A stretch of DNA of 64,000 nt from a virus (IMGVR_UViG_3300027418_000290:1-64000); one strand, 5' to 3'; positions 43,430 to 53,365 are shown, counted from the first letter of the stretch. A program made the numbers and translations. The notes: generated by a model not told the origin, from the letters alone.

Positions 43430-44331
43430 TGCGTATTGCGGTCCTACTCACTGGTAGAATATTAGTTGATGTGGCAGGCCGTATACGCGAATGCTTCCCG
43501 GGAGCAGATTTCTATGGTCATACTTGGAGCGATGACGTTTCTCCAATAAAACTATCTGATATTATTGAAGAACACGTAACTAAAAATACAAAAGAACCTA
43601 TGAATGCGTCACCGGAGTTGTGGAAAAAACATATTAAAGTTAACAACAATGTACATTTAGTTGAAAATTATAAATTTGTAAAAGGTATGGCATTAACTAG
43701 TTACAATGAATTGATAGACGACTATAGCAATATACAGCAACACATACCAGAAGGATGTTCGCCGTATTATATATCGCTTATGTCCCAGTTTTTAAGTTTG
43801 AAGTATGCGTTATCAGAACTTAAAAAAAGTTCTAAACAGTATGATATAGTAGTCAAATGGAGATGGGATTTAGTTGGTAATACGGATATGAGTGAATTCC
43901 TGTCAGCACAATTAGAAAATTTTGACGGTATGATGGTACCATGGCATGTAAAAGATGAGTGTGCCAAAGAGGCACTTGATAGATTAAATAGTTTGGACAA
44001 TGTGTCAATGAATTATATGCCTGAGCGAACTGGAGAAACTTGGTTTGCGTTAAAATGGAAAGATTTACATTTACTTGATACATTTTATAAGTCTTACAGT
44101 GATGTACTATTAGAGCGTATTCAATATGACAAACATAGTCCAGATGCAGAAGGTTATTTTGCACTAATGCTAAGTAGGAACAATATTAAAACAGCAGTGG
44201 CAGGACATGACCAAGGTATATGGTGTGATATCGTAAGACCGTATCATCCAAAAGACGTAGACGTTTTAGAATTAAAAGATGTAATACACAATGCTTGGTT
44301 TCAGGGAATAATAGATTTAGAAAAAAACTAA
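43429..44331 (+). CDS. KWR-type putative glycosyltransferase (copy 3)
   Basis: A 300-residue protein with IAVLLTGRILVD at the N-terminus and YDIVVKWRWDLVG in the middle. It shares both blocks with genes at 29850 and 32524. It is probably a glycosyltransferase of unassigned family. It is coupled to the SGNH-like gene upstream by a TAATG overlap, a pair that fits sugar transfer plus acyl modification. Confidence 0.55.
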   Translation: MRIAVLLTGRILVDVAGRIRECFPGADFYGHTWSDDVSPIKLSDIIEEHVTKNTKEPMNASPELWKKHIKVNNNVHLVENYKFVKGMALTSYNELIDDYSNIQQHIPEGCSPYYISLMSQFLSLKYALSELKKSSKQYDIVVKWRWDLVGNTDMSEFLSAQLENFDGMMVPWHVKDECAKEALDRLNSLDNVSMNYMPERTGETWFALKWKDLHLLDTFYKSYSDVLLERIQYDKHSPDAEGYFALMLSRNNIKTAVAGHDQGIWCDIVRPYHPKDVDVLELKDVIHNAWFQGIIDLEKN

Positions 44332-44364
44332 GTATGGACTACTCTATAATTAAGGAGAATAGTA

Positions 44365-44487
44365 ATGAAACTATTGAATAAAATATGGGAAATTATCACA
44401 TACCCATATACAGAATATAAACGAAAAAAAGCACTAAAGGCGCGTATTGAAGAACTACGAAAGCGTGATCCATTTATCTACAAATAA
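44365..44487 (+). CDS. Small basic protein, 40 residues
   Basis: A 40-codon gene with an AAGGAG ribosome binding site 8 bases before the ATG. It is very basic and helical (EYKRKKALKARIEELRKR) with a hydrophobic N-terminal segment (LLNKIWEIITYPY), ending DPFIYK. It is packed between two real genes with a good ribosome binding site, so I regard it as real. An amphipathic or membrane-surface peptide is likely. Function unknown. Confidence 0.6.
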   Translation: MKLLNKIWEIITYPYTEYKRKKALKARIEELRKRDPFIYK

Positions 44488-44496
44488 GAGAAACGA

Positions 44497-46005
44497 ATGA
44501 GAATATTAGGTATTTCTGGCGCGTTGAATCATGACGCAGCCGTTTCAGTGATTGAAGATGGTAAGATACTATTTGCATCACACAGTGAACGCTACAGTAA
44601 GATCAAGAATGATGCATTGTTAAACGATGGTATCATCAATGAAGCGTTGTCATATGGTAAGCCAGACCGTATTGCTTGGTTTGAGCGACCATTAAAGAAG
44701 AAGTACCGTCAGTTTCTAGCTGGACAATACGAACTTGCATTCGCAGGAAGTGAGTGGCCTAAATGGTATTTAAATAAAAACTTCCCGCAGTTGAATGGTA
44801 TCAAGATAGACTATCAAGATCACCACTACACTCACGCCGCAAGTGGTTACTATACGAGTGATTTCGATGATGCATGTGTTGTTGTGATAGATTCAATAGG
44901 TGAGTTTGAAACTCTTACTATATGGCATGCCGAGGGTGAGCGTATGACTAAGATTTTCTCTCAAGAATATCCACATTCAATTGGTCTTTGGTATAGTGCA
45001 ATGACACAGCGTTTGGGATTGAAACCACAAGAAGATGAATACATTCTTATGGGTATGGCAGCGTATGGGGATAGCCGTAGGTTCTTCAAAGAAATTGTAG
45101 ACGAATTCATACTTGTTGAGGGTATAGGATACTCACCGGAAACATACTTCAAACACAATCTTCATCGTGGGTGTTTGTGGTGGAAGCCAGAGTTAACGAG
45201 TGAGCAAGACTTGTTCGACATTGCTGCTGGTACACAAGCAGTGTACGAATATCTATTAAAGAACATCATTGCATGGTGTGTTAGAAACATTCCAAGCAGA
45301 AATCTTGTGATGATGGGCGGCTGTGCGCTAAACTGTAGCGCAAACTCAAAGATCACATATCAATATGATAATGTGTGGATCATGCCAAATCCGGGAGATG
45401 CTGGTAGTTGTATCGGTGCGTCACAACAATACTTTGATGATAGAATCAAGTGGGAAACTCCTTATCTAGGACATGAGATTAAAGGTCTATATCCTGTACA
45501 GAAAAGTTTAGAAGCATTGCTACGCGGAGAGATTATTGGTATCGCAAATGGTCGTGCAGAGTTTGGTCCACGTGCGCTAGGTAACCGCACTCTTACGGCA
45601 GATCCACGCGGGGACGATATTAAAGATCGTATGAATGAAATCAAACGTAGACAAAAGTTCCGTCCTTTTGCTCCAATGATTCTAGAAGAACATGTTCACG
45701 AATACTTTGATATGCCACGACACATAAACGAATCACCATATATGCAGTTTGTTGCAACATGTAGATTCCCAGAACTGTTCCCAGCAATCATACACAAAGA
45801 TGGAACATCACGCGTACAGACCGTCAATCGTGAGCAACATCCGGGTCTGTATGAACTGCTAACGAAGTTCTACGAAGCGACAGGATGTCCTATCCTAGTC
45901 AATACATCACTGAATATCAAAGGAATGCCGATAGTCAATGACGAACAAGACGCAGAAGATTTTGCGAAGCACTATGGCATTTCAGTCTTTACATCCGACG
46001 AATAA
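44497..46005 (+). CDS. Carbamoyltransferase (NodU/CmcH/TobZ family)
   Basis: A 502-residue protein with the family motifs: ILGISGALNHDAAVSVIEDG at the N-terminus (the ASKHA-type loop), HHYTHA (109-114, metal/carbamoyl site), MGGCALNC around 273-280, and FGPRALGNRTL from 356. The length suits the kind with a C-terminal extension domain. It would move a carbamoyl group, via carbamoyl-AMP from carbamoyl phosphate and ATP, to a sugar hydroxyl. This is a natural partner for the sugar enzymes. A sigma70-like promoter sits at its 3' end. Confidence 0.85.
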   Translation: MRILGISGALNHDAAVSVIEDGKILFASHSERYSKIKNDALLNDGIINEALSYGKPDRIAWFERPLKKKYRQFLAGQYELAFAGSEWPKWYLNKNFPQLNGIKIDYQDHHYTHAASGYYTSDFDDACVVVIDSIGEFETLTIWHAEGERMTKIFSQEYPHSIGLWYSAMTQRLGLKPQEDEYILMGMAAYGDSRRFFKEIVDEFILVEGIGYSPETYFKHNLHRGCLWWKPELTSEQDLFDIAAGTQAVYEYLLKNIIAWCVRNIPSRNLVMMGGCALNCSANSKITYQYDNVWIMPNPGDAGSCIGASQQYFDDRIKWETPYLGHEIKGLYPVQKSLEALLRGEIIGIANGRAEFGPRALGNRTLTADPRGDDIKDRMNEIKRRQKFRPFAPMILEEHVHEYFDMPRHINESPYMQFVATCRFPELFPAIIHKDGTSRVQTVNREQHPGLYELLTKFYEATGCPILVNTSLNIKGMPIVNDEQDAEDFAKHYGISVFTSDE

Positions 46006-46016
46006 TCTGTTATAAT
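45988..46016 (+). promoter_or_regulatory. Sigma70-like promoter, extended -10
   Basis: TTTACA (45988-45993), 17-base spacer containing CGAAT, TATAAT (46011-46016), preceded by TGT so it is an extended -10. It drives the large repeat protein at 46045, which has an AAGGAC ribosome binding site. Confidence 0.7.
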
Positions 46017-46044
46017 ACAAGAAAATGAAACTATAAGGACAACT

Positions 46045-48861
46045 ATGGCCTACGACGGATTTTACCTAACATACAAAAACGATAGAGAGACGAATGATCG
46101 TTTCGACCGCGTTTCTGGGGATTACCCAAACTTCAAACTAGTAAAAATCAATCTTGAAGACATGAGCAATCCAAAGATTGTTGACGCCGTGATGAAGATT
46201 GCGTCACTTGTGAATACTAAACACTTTTGGGTTATTGATCCAGAGGTAGTACCAGGCGACGACTTTGATTTTAGTTACACTGCGACCGAATACGATGAAA
46301 TGTATACGCAGCTTTGGAATGCAGATGAACGTGATATGTTCAAGCAAGTAGTAGGTGTAAAACTTTTCAACCGTCTTGATGTTCTAAACAAAGGCAGAGA
46401 GTATGTAGAAGATGCATACTATATGCGCGACGAATTTAAACTACATGAAAAAACTTTAACATATTCTCCAACAAAAGAGACGTATGATATTTTCTATTGG
46501 AAACGTAACTTTGGTAACGAGAACTTAAAGAAACTAAAAGCACGACATGATAATATCAATATTGTCATGGGTGAAAACATTATGCAGGTTCATGAAAAGT
46601 GTCGTGCGGTAGCGCGTACTGATTTCTACTATCTTGTATATCCTGATACAGATGTGAACGAAGATTTTGATTTCAGTTACAATTTCGAATTTGGATTAGA
46701 TAAAGAAAATCAAAAAGTTGCGCTATGGCAAAAAGTAAATCCAGTAACCGGATATGCTAGAGAGTATCACGGCATTGGTCTATTCCCGACACAACGTGAC
46801 ATGTTTGATGAAACCGCGTACAAAAAGTTTTACTTCAAAAAGGATGGGGTGTATGATGTACATCCTGCGTCGAAAGACATACCGTTTGAGCAACATCGTG
46901 TTGGTAGAATTGCAGAAATGGATGCAATGCTTGTACATGCGGTTGACACTGAAATGTTTTGGATGATTGATGAACAAGTAGAACCTTATCAAGACTTAAT
47001 TGATGAATTCTATCCTTTCAGTTATGACAGAGATAAGATTCATAACTTTAATGTAAAACTACCTAATGGTAAGATTGTAAGAAACGGTGTGCGTCTTATC
47101 CCTAAAAACTATGATATGGATTTGCAGAAAGACATGGACATGGTAATGGGTGAAATGCAACCATTTGATATCGTACACGGCAGATCAGTTGAGGAATGTA
47201 TATCTAAATCAAAAACTCACAGATTTTGGATGGTCAACCCAGACCTAGATACAGTACAAGATATCAATAAACTAATCGATGAAATTGGAGTTCCTGATCT
47301 ATATGATATGGACTCCACTCAGATTTGGTCTTTTGCAGATATCAAAGGTGAGCGTGTTGGCTATGGCGGTCTTGCTCTATCAAGCAAGGCATATAACAAA
47401 TATAATCTTTTACTAAAAGACGATATTATGATGAAGATACCAGAAGTGACACGTATCAAAGTTATTAAAACTCGTGATCCGTATCAAGCATATGTGCAAG
47501 CGGCAGGTGAAACATTCTATTGGGTAGTTGACACAATTGTTGAACTATTGGATGATTTCAAGTTCGACTACTATCCTGATATATTCAATATCGAAAACGT
47601 ATTTGCATTTGCAAACGAATCTACAAACGAAACGACCACAGGTACATCTGGTGTGTATCTAGTTCACAGACCACATCTATCTATCTATGAGTTATCAGAA
47701 CGCGACTTCTCTTTTGATAGATTTAAAAATATGATATTCATTGATAAACCTGCAAGTAAAACAGTAGGCTATCCTGTATTTTATTTTGATGAAGGTCTAT
47801 ACAAAGAGAACACTGATTACTATAAGCAGTATGACTTTGTTGAAATTATAGACGCCACTGACGTTGGAGCAGCATACTTAAAAGCAGCAGAACTAGCACC
47901 TATGGGGTATTTCTGGGCGATAGATAATGATGTCAGAGTTAAAGACATGAACTTTGACCGCTCGTTCTATATTGACAAGTTTCATAAATCACACTTCCAC
48001 ATGTGGCCAAAGGAAAACCCATACACTGGATTCGTACATCAATTTGGTGGATTGAAACTTATACCAGCAGAAGCAATCAAAGAACTCAAACCAGACGCAG
48101 ACAAAATTCGTAAGATGAATTTCAAAAACAAGCGTCCAGTAAGAGCAAAGACCCCACCATCTGCGGATATTCCGTATGATGTTGTGTTCCTAAGTTACAA
48201 CGAACCTTTTGCAGATGCTAATTACGAGAAACTATTACAGCGTGTACCAAATGCAAAACGCGTTCACGGTGTAAAGGGTATCTTTAACGCACACAAACAA
48301 GCAGCGGAGTTAGCCGATACACGTATGTTCTATGTTGTTGATGCGGACGCGATACTGTTAGATGAATTTAATATTGAATACATGCCAACGATTTGGGACG
48401 AGGATATCGTGCATACTTGGAAGTCTAAGAACCCAATTAACGACTTGATCTATGGTTATGGTGGACTAAAATTATTCCCAACAAAACTTTTACGTGAAGC
48501 AACAGATTGGCATATCGACTTTACAACGTCTATCAGCGAAAAATTTAAACCAATGCCAACAGCAGCGAACTACACTGCATTCAATACAGATCCCTTTAAC
48601 ACATGGAAGTCGGCATTCCGTGAATGTACTAAACTAGCGTCAAGTATTATTCAGCGAAGCAAAGTTGATGAAAACAAAGAGCGTCTAGATATTTGGTGTA
48701 ACGTCGGATCAGACAGACCATTCGGTGAAGACGCCATCAACGGCGCACGTGATGGTAGAAAGTTTGGCATTGCAAATGCAGATAATCCAGATGAACTATC
48801 AAAGATTAACGACTTTGAATGGTTGAAAGCAACATTTGAGGAAAAATACAATGGTAAGTGA
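46045..48861 (+). CDS. Seven-repeat GT-A-like protein
   Basis: A 938-residue protein built of about seven repeats of the domain found singly at 6465. Each has a hydrophobic-acidic core; these are at about residues 60, 195, 305, 393, 490, 621 and 760 (for example HFWVIDPEV, FYYLVYPDTD, FWMIDEQVE, FWMVNPDLD, FYWVVDTIV, YFWAIDNDV, FYVVDADAI). Only the last repeat has the clear DADA (DxD-like) pattern and the C-terminal block with WCNVGSD seen in the free-standing protein. The other copies may be structural or sugar-binding. Glycosyltransferase activity is inferred for the last unit. Own promoter at 45988. Confidence 0.65.
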   Translation: MAYDGFYLTYKNDRETNDRFDRVSGDYPNFKLVKINLEDMSNPKIVDAVMKIASLVNTKHFWVIDPEVVPGDDFDFSYTATEYDEMYTQLWNADERDMFKQVVGVKLFNRLDVLNKGREYVEDAYYMRDEFKLHEKTLTYSPTKETYDIFYWKRNFGNENLKKLKARHDNINIVMGENIMQVHEKCRAVARTDFYYLVYPDTDVNEDFDFSYNFEFGLDKENQKVALWQKVNPVTGYAREYHGIGLFPTQRDMFDETAYKKFYFKKDGVYDVHPASKDIPFEQHRVGRIAEMDAMLVHAVDTEMFWMIDEQVEPYQDLIDEFYPFSYDRDKIHNFNVKLPNGKIVRNGVRLIPKNYDMDLQKDMDMVMGEMQPFDIVHGRSVEECISKSKTHRFWMVNPDLDTVQDINKLIDEIGVPDLYDMDSTQIWSFADIKGERVGYGGLALSSKAYNKYNLLLKDDIMMKIPEVTRIKVIKTRDPYQAYVQAAGETFYWVVDTIVELLDDFKFDYYPDIFNIENVFAFANESTNETTTGTSGVYLVHRPHLSIYELSERDFSFDRFKNMIFIDKPASKTVGYPVFYFDEGLYKENTDYYKQYDFVEIIDATDVGAAYLKAAELAPMGYFWAIDNDVRVKDMNFDRSFYIDKFHKSHFHMWPKENPYTGFVHQFGGLKLIPAEAIKELKPDADKIRKMNFKNKRPVRAKTPPSADIPYDVVFLSYNEPFADANYEKLLQRVPNAKRVHGVKGIFNAHKQAAELADTRMFYVVDADAILLDEFNIEYMPTIWDEDIVHTWKSKNPINDLIYGYGGLKLFPTKLLREATDWHIDFTTSISEKFKPMPTAANYTAFNTDPFNTWKSAFRECTKLASSIIQRSKVDENKERLDIWCNVGSDRPFGEDAINGARDGRKFGIANADNPDELSKINDFEWLKATFEEKYNGK

Positions 48862-49804
48862 TATTCGCGCACGCCGCGCAGCAAGAGCAAATAAAAAGAC
48901 TATTAAATCTAACGAAGAATTGTATGCGTCATTTGATGACACATCATTTCAAGATGAAATAGAATATACTACAGGTCCAGCGGTTGAAGAAGTAGTCAAC
49001 GATGACACTTTAATGCTAAAAAATGCAATGAATAACGCCGGTGAAAACATTGTACCATATGATTACGTCAGAATGGCAAACACTTATTCTAAGATTAACG
49101 TTGAACAACAGTTGGGCAGCTATAGAAATGCTATGGAATTTTTAGCACACATTCAGCTTGCAGAGAATGATACTATTGTTAAACGTTTGCAAGATTTGAT
49201 TTACAACTATCCAAACTTTGATGTAAGTAGTTTTGTAAACACATCCGAAGCAAAGCTATACTCATGGGTTGTTAGTACAATGCGACATACACTTGGAAGA
49301 AAATATCTTGGTGCAGTTTATGTACTAGGTGGTGGTATCGGCATTCTGCCGGCAATGTTGCTTGATGCTGAAATGAACATCGAAACTATCAGAAACTTCG
49401 ATATCAACGGTGCGTGTCAATTTATTGCAGATGAAATGATGCAACGGGAAGTATTAGCAGACTGGAAGTTTAAATCCAGTACACAAGATATGTATGATAT
49501 CGATTACGCTAAACATATCTTTATTACTAGATTACAGAACGGTGTTTTAAGCGCGCCATTTAGTGAAATACCCGGTACTATTATTAATACAAACGTAAGC
49601 CATTTGCATCATCCGATGGATTGGTACAACATGTTGCCTGACATGCGCAGAGTTATTATAGTAGGCGAAACCGATCCTAGCTTACCAAACCCATTCCCGA
49701 ATTCACAAACGTTCAATAAAAAATTCCCAATGTCGTTTGAAATCTATACTGGTGTTCTTACTGTCGGTGACAAGCAATACTATATGAAAATAGGTCACAA
49801 ATAA
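48851..49804 (+). CDS. Rossmann-fold, SAM-methyltransferase-like protein (copy 1)
   Basis: A 317-residue protein. After a basic N-terminus (SDIRARRAARANKK) and a helical region it has VYVLGGGIGILPAMLLDA with a following NFDI, the SAM-binding shape, and TIINTNVSHL later. I started it at ATG 48851 behind GAGG; an upstream TTG is unlikely. It resembles the next gene in layout (VYVCAGWYGVLAAL ... SFDIDPS). It is likely a class I methyltransferase, target unknown. It overlaps the repeat protein by 11 bases. Confidence 0.55.
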   Translation: MVSDIRARRAARANKKTIKSNEELYASFDDTSFQDEIEYTTGPAVEEVVNDDTLMLKNAMNNAGENIVPYDYVRMANTYSKINVEQQLGSYRNAMEFLAHIQLAENDTIVKRLQDLIYNYPNFDVSSFVNTSEAKLYSWVVSTMRHTLGRKYLGAVYVLGGGIGILPAMLLDAEMNIETIRNFDINGACQFIADEMMQREVLADWKFKSSTQDMYDIDYAKHIFITRLQNGVLSAPFSEIPGTIINTNVSHLHHPMDWYNMLPDMRRVIIVGETDPSLPNPFPNSQTFNKKFPMSFEIYTGVLTVGDKQYYMKIGHK

Positions 49805-49807
49805 AAT

Positions 49808-50803
49808 ATGAATGCATCTGATCTAATCAACCGTTATGCAATGTTATACGGTGACAAGTTCCCAACTATACGGGAACTTGAACGTGCAATAAACTCAAGC
49901 GAACTGTCAAGTGTGTTTAAGCTAGTAGCAGATGCTACATCCTCAGAAGAAAAAGCACAATTGATTAACGATTTGCGTAACATAACAATTGAACGTCCAA
50001 ACATACATTTACTTTTCAGACTTATGGAAGCAATTGATCCAGACAATGAAAAGATAGAATTGTTGCGACATAACATTGTATTGAAATCTAAGATACACGA
50101 AACTATTGACGAAGTGACTATGGGACAATACTTGATTCCATCTGGTATCAGACGACTAACCAGTAAGTTTGATGGTCCTGCACTTACTGATGCTCTTAGT
50201 CAAGGACAGATTGAAAGTAAACTGTGGCTTGTTAATACTGTTGCAGAACTAGACTTGGACTTGGGAAAGATGGTATATGTCTGTGCAGGTTGGTACGGTG
50301 TTCTAGCAGCGTTGATGTTTGAACGTATATCAAATCGCTTTGGTAAAGTATACAGCTTTGATATTGATCCAAGCACAGAGAACCCAGCCGATCAGTTGAA
50401 TAAAGAGTATGTTGAAGTTAGCAGTAGGTTCAAAGCAATCGTAAAAGATATTCATGAACTTACGTATAAGAATGAAATACACGATGTAATTTATTACAAG
50501 TATCACACCGAACAGTCTTATGAAATCAATATGACTGAGGTTGAAGCAGACGATGTTACTTGTGTAATCAATACGTCCTGTGAACACGTTGAGAACTTTG
50601 AAGAATGGTGGGATAATATTCCAAAAGGTATGCGTGTGATTATGCAGAACAACAACTTTGTAGAACATGACGATCACACTGTGGTAAATACAATCAAAAG
50701 TGAACAGCGGTGGGTAGACAAACTAAACGTTTCGAAGTTACTATATCGTGGAACACTATCTCTCCCCAAATATAATCGCTTCATGGTAATGGGAATAAAA
50801 TAA
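49808..50803 (+). CDS. Rossmann-fold, SAM-methyltransferase-like protein (copy 2)
   Basis: A 331-residue protein. A long N-terminal helical half (to about 140) is followed by VYVCAGWYGVLAALMFE (SAM loop), YSFDIDPS (motif II), and CVINTSCEHVENFEEW. The last is a typical methyltransferase central-strand motif. It is paralogous in plan to the gene at 48851, from which it is separated by three bases. It overlaps the next radical SAM gene by one base (TAATG). Substrate unknown. Confidence 0.6.
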   Translation: MNASDLINRYAMLYGDKFPTIRELERAINSSELSSVFKLVADATSSEEKAQLINDLRNITIERPNIHLLFRLMEAIDPDNEKIELLRHNIVLKSKIHETIDEVTMGQYLIPSGIRRLTSKFDGPALTDALSQGQIESKLWLVNTVAELDLDLGKMVYVCAGWYGVLAALMFERISNRFGKVYSFDIDPSTENPADQLNKEYVEVSSRFKAIVKDIHELTYKNEIHDVIYYKYHTEQSYEINMTEVEADDVTCVINTSCEHVENFEEWWDNIPKGMRVIMQNNNFVEHDDHTVVNTIKSEQRWVDKLNVSKLLYRGTLSLPKYNRFMVMGIK

Positions 50804-51900
50804 TGATTTACGGACACAATGGATACAAAGATGTGCGCGTAGTACACTTAGAAATTACAGAAAAATGTCAGGCAACTTGTCCTATGTGTGACAGAAATCA
50901 GAACGGCGGCGCAGACAATCCAAATTTGGGATTACATGAACTAAAACTTGATGATATCAAGCAGATCATGCATCCAGAATTTGTTCAACAACTTGATCGT
51001 ATTTACATGTGCGGTAACTTTGGTGATCCTATTGTAGCAACCGATACTCTTGAAGTATTCGATTACTTTCGTTCACAGAAGAAAGAATTGACTCTTGGTA
51101 TGAATACGAATGGCGGCGCAAAGAAACCAGAATGGTGGGCTGAACTTGCAAAAGTATTAGGTAACTGGAGTTATGTAAAGTTTTCGTTTGATGGTTTGGG
51201 AGATACTAACCATATGTATCGTCAAGGTGTTAACTGGGATATTGCGATTGAAAATGCACAAGCGTTTATAGATGCTGGCGGCAAAGCACATTGGGATTAT
51301 TTGATATTTGAACATAACGAACACCAAGTAGAAAAAGCCAGAGCAATGAGTGAAGCCATGGGGTTTCAAAAGTTTATTCCAAAGAAGACAGGTCGTTTCT
51401 TTTCGACTATGAGAGTAGCAGGTAAAGACACCCACCAAGCAGTTAATCGCAAGGGCGAAGAAAAGCAATTACTTTCAAAACCAAAAGAAGTGAAGTATCA
51501 AAACAAAGAGATTGGTAAGATTGAAGAACTAACATCAAAGTATGGTTCTTTGGAAAAATACTTTGACAATGTTGAGATATCATGTAAAGTTGCAGCAGAG
51601 AAGAATATGTATCTAAGTGCAGAAGGGTTGGTTCTTCCGTGCTGTTGGGTCGCAGGTAACATGTATAAGTGGTGGCAGAAGCCGGGTGAAAATCAAGTGT
51701 GGGAACTAATTCAACAAAGTGGCGGCAAAGATGTATTCGATGCAAAGAAACACGGCATTGCTGGTGTAATGAACAATGAATATTTTTCTTATCGACTAGA
51801 GGAATCTTGGAACAAACCAAATACACATGCAGGCAAGCCGATGGTATGTTCGCAAAAATGTGGTAAAGAGTTTGATGCATTTGCAGCACAATTTAAATAA
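50803..51900 (+). CDS. Radical SAM/SPASM-like enzyme
   Basis: A 365-residue protein with CQATCPMC near the N-terminus (Cys22, 26, 29). 'YMCGNFGDPIV' replaces the usual GGEP block. Extra cysteines lie near the C-terminus (EISCKVAAEKN, LPCCWVAGN, VCSQKCGKEF), the SPASM-type auxiliary set. It is a paralogue of the gene at 55106 (same GDP block and C-terminal cysteines). It starts in a TAATG junction with the upstream methyltransferase-like gene. Substrate unknown. Confidence 0.8.
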   Translation: MIYGHNGYKDVRVVHLEITEKCQATCPMCDRNQNGGADNPNLGLHELKLDDIKQIMHPEFVQQLDRIYMCGNFGDPIVATDTLEVFDYFRSQKKELTLGMNTNGGAKKPEWWAELAKVLGNWSYVKFSFDGLGDTNHMYRQGVNWDIAIENAQAFIDAGGKAHWDYLIFEHNEHQVEKARAMSEAMGFQKFIPKKTGRFFSTMRVAGKDTHQAVNRKGEEKQLLSKPKEVKYQNKEIGKIEELTSKYGSLEKYFDNVEISCKVAAEKNMYLSAEGLVLPCCWVAGNMYKWWQKPGENQVWELIQQSGGKDVFDAKKHGIAGVMNNEYFSYRLEESWNKPNTHAGKPMVCSQKCGKEFDAFAAQFK

Positions 51901-51906
51901 TAAATA
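51899..51906 (+). promoter_or_regulatory. T4-type late promoter, AATAAATA variant
   Basis: AATAAATA 28 bases before the ATG at 51935, with AAAGGCG between. This is the leader-bearing class of late promoter. It differs from the consensus only at the first base. Confidence 0.4.
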
Positions 51907-51934
51907 AGTGCAGATATAATAAAGGCGAATATTA

Positions 51935-53365
51935 ATGACAAAATATAAAGGTATCAACGGAATGGAGGATCTACCATCTCCGACATTCTGTATTCTTCCA
52001 TGGGTGCATCTGAGTACAAGACCTGACGGATCAATGCGAGTGTGTTGTACAGCTAACGCAAGTAGTGTGGGTCCAACAAATGATAAAGAACATGGAGGAC
52101 AAGTAGGTATTCTTAAAGACGAAGAAGGTCGCCCTAACAACCTAAACGTTAGTGACTTTAAGTCTAGTTGGAATAGTTCCTATATGAAAAACGTGCGTAA
52201 GCAAATGCTAAACGGTGAGCAACCTCCTAGCTGCATCAAATGTTATAAAGAGGAAGCAGCAGGTCACAATTCTAAGCGTATGTGGGAAACACACTATTGG
52301 AGTCAACGAACAGATGTTGAGCAACTAGTAGCAGATACCGATGAAGACGGAAGTGTACCACCACAGCTTGCATATATTGATTTGCGTTTCGGTACAAAAT
52401 GTCAGCTTGCATGTGTCATGTGTTCGCCGCATGATAGTTCTGGTTGGATTAAAGATCATAGTAAGATTTTTCCACTTGTCAAGAACGAATCGCTAAAAGA
52501 AACAATGCAGTGGAAAGATAAAGGTTCTACTAACGGTAGTTCCTACAACTGGCATAAACAGAACCCAGTATTTTGGGAACAGTTTTATGAACAGATCCCT
52601 AACATGCAACAGCTATACTTTGCTGGCGGAGAAGCACTTATCATAGAAGAACACTACGAAATTCTAGAAGAATGCATCCGTCAAGGACATGCAAAGAACT
52701 TGGAACTTCGTTATAACTCTAACGCAGTTGAATGGCGTGAAGACTTGTTTGAACTGTGGTCTCATTTTAAACTTGTACGTTTCCATTATTCAGTAGATAG
52801 CATTCATGAAATGAACGACTACATACGTTACCCAAGTGAGTGGAAACGCACAGAAGAAGTATTCAGAATACTTGATAACACAGAGGATCACGTAGAGGTC
52901 ACAGTGGCGTGTGCAGTACAAGCATTGAACATTTACTACCTACCAGACTTTATCAAGTGGAAACTTGAACAAGGGTTTAAGAAGATCAACATGTGGCCAT
53001 TCGGCGCAGGTGGTGTGAACTATCACTTTGTATATCACCCACCGCATTTGAATGTAAAAGTACTCCCAGAATGGTTCAAGGCAGAAACTCGTAAGAAGTA
53101 TGAAGAATTTTATCCTTGGTGGAAAGCAAACTGGGAGAAAGGCGTCCCAGAATGGCACAAAGGTAAAGTGACTTATGAACAATGGGAACAAGCAGGATAT
53201 GGACTAAAGCGTCTTGAAGGTATGTTGCAGTTTATGGAAAGTGAGGACTGGAGCAATCGTCTTCCCGAAATGAAAGAGTACCTAGCTCTATGTGATCGCC
53301 AACGTAATGTAAGTTTCAGTGCGACATTCCCAGAAATGGCAGACATATTTAAGGATGTAGAATAA
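51935..53365 (+). CDS. Twitch-type radical SAM enzyme (GGEA variant)
   Basis: A 476-residue protein with CQLACVMC (Cys156, 160, 163). The SAM-binding block is GGEA (231-234) where most paralogues have GGEP. N-terminal 'FCILPWVHLSTRPDGSMRVCC' and 'C-KCYKEEA' are the extra cysteine blocks. 'SVDSIHEMNDYIRYP' and 'F-ATFPEMA' match the family. It overlaps the PP-loop ATPase gene by one base, so the two are coupled. Substrate unknown. Confidence 0.8.
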   Translation: MTKYKGINGMEDLPSPTFCILPWVHLSTRPDGSMRVCCTANASSVGPTNDKEHGGQVGILKDEEGRPNNLNVSDFKSSWNSSYMKNVRKQMLNGEQPPSCIKCYKEEAAGHNSKRMWETHYWSQRTDVEQLVADTDEDGSVPPQLAYIDLRFGTKCQLACVMCSPHDSSGWIKDHSKIFPLVKNESLKETMQWKDKGSTNGSSYNWHKQNPVFWEQFYEQIPNMQQLYFAGGEALIIEEHYEILEECIRQGHAKNLELRYNSNAVEWREDLFELWSHFKLVRFHYSVDSIHEMNDYIRYPSEWKRTEEVFRILDNTEDHVEVTVACAVQALNIYYLPDFIKWKLEQGFKKINMWPFGAGGVNYHFVYHPPHLNVKVLPEWFKAETRKKYEEFYPWWKANWEKGVPEWHKGKVTYEQWEQAGYGLKRLEGMLQFMESEDWSNRLPEMKEYLALCDRQRNVSFSATFPEMADIFKDVE

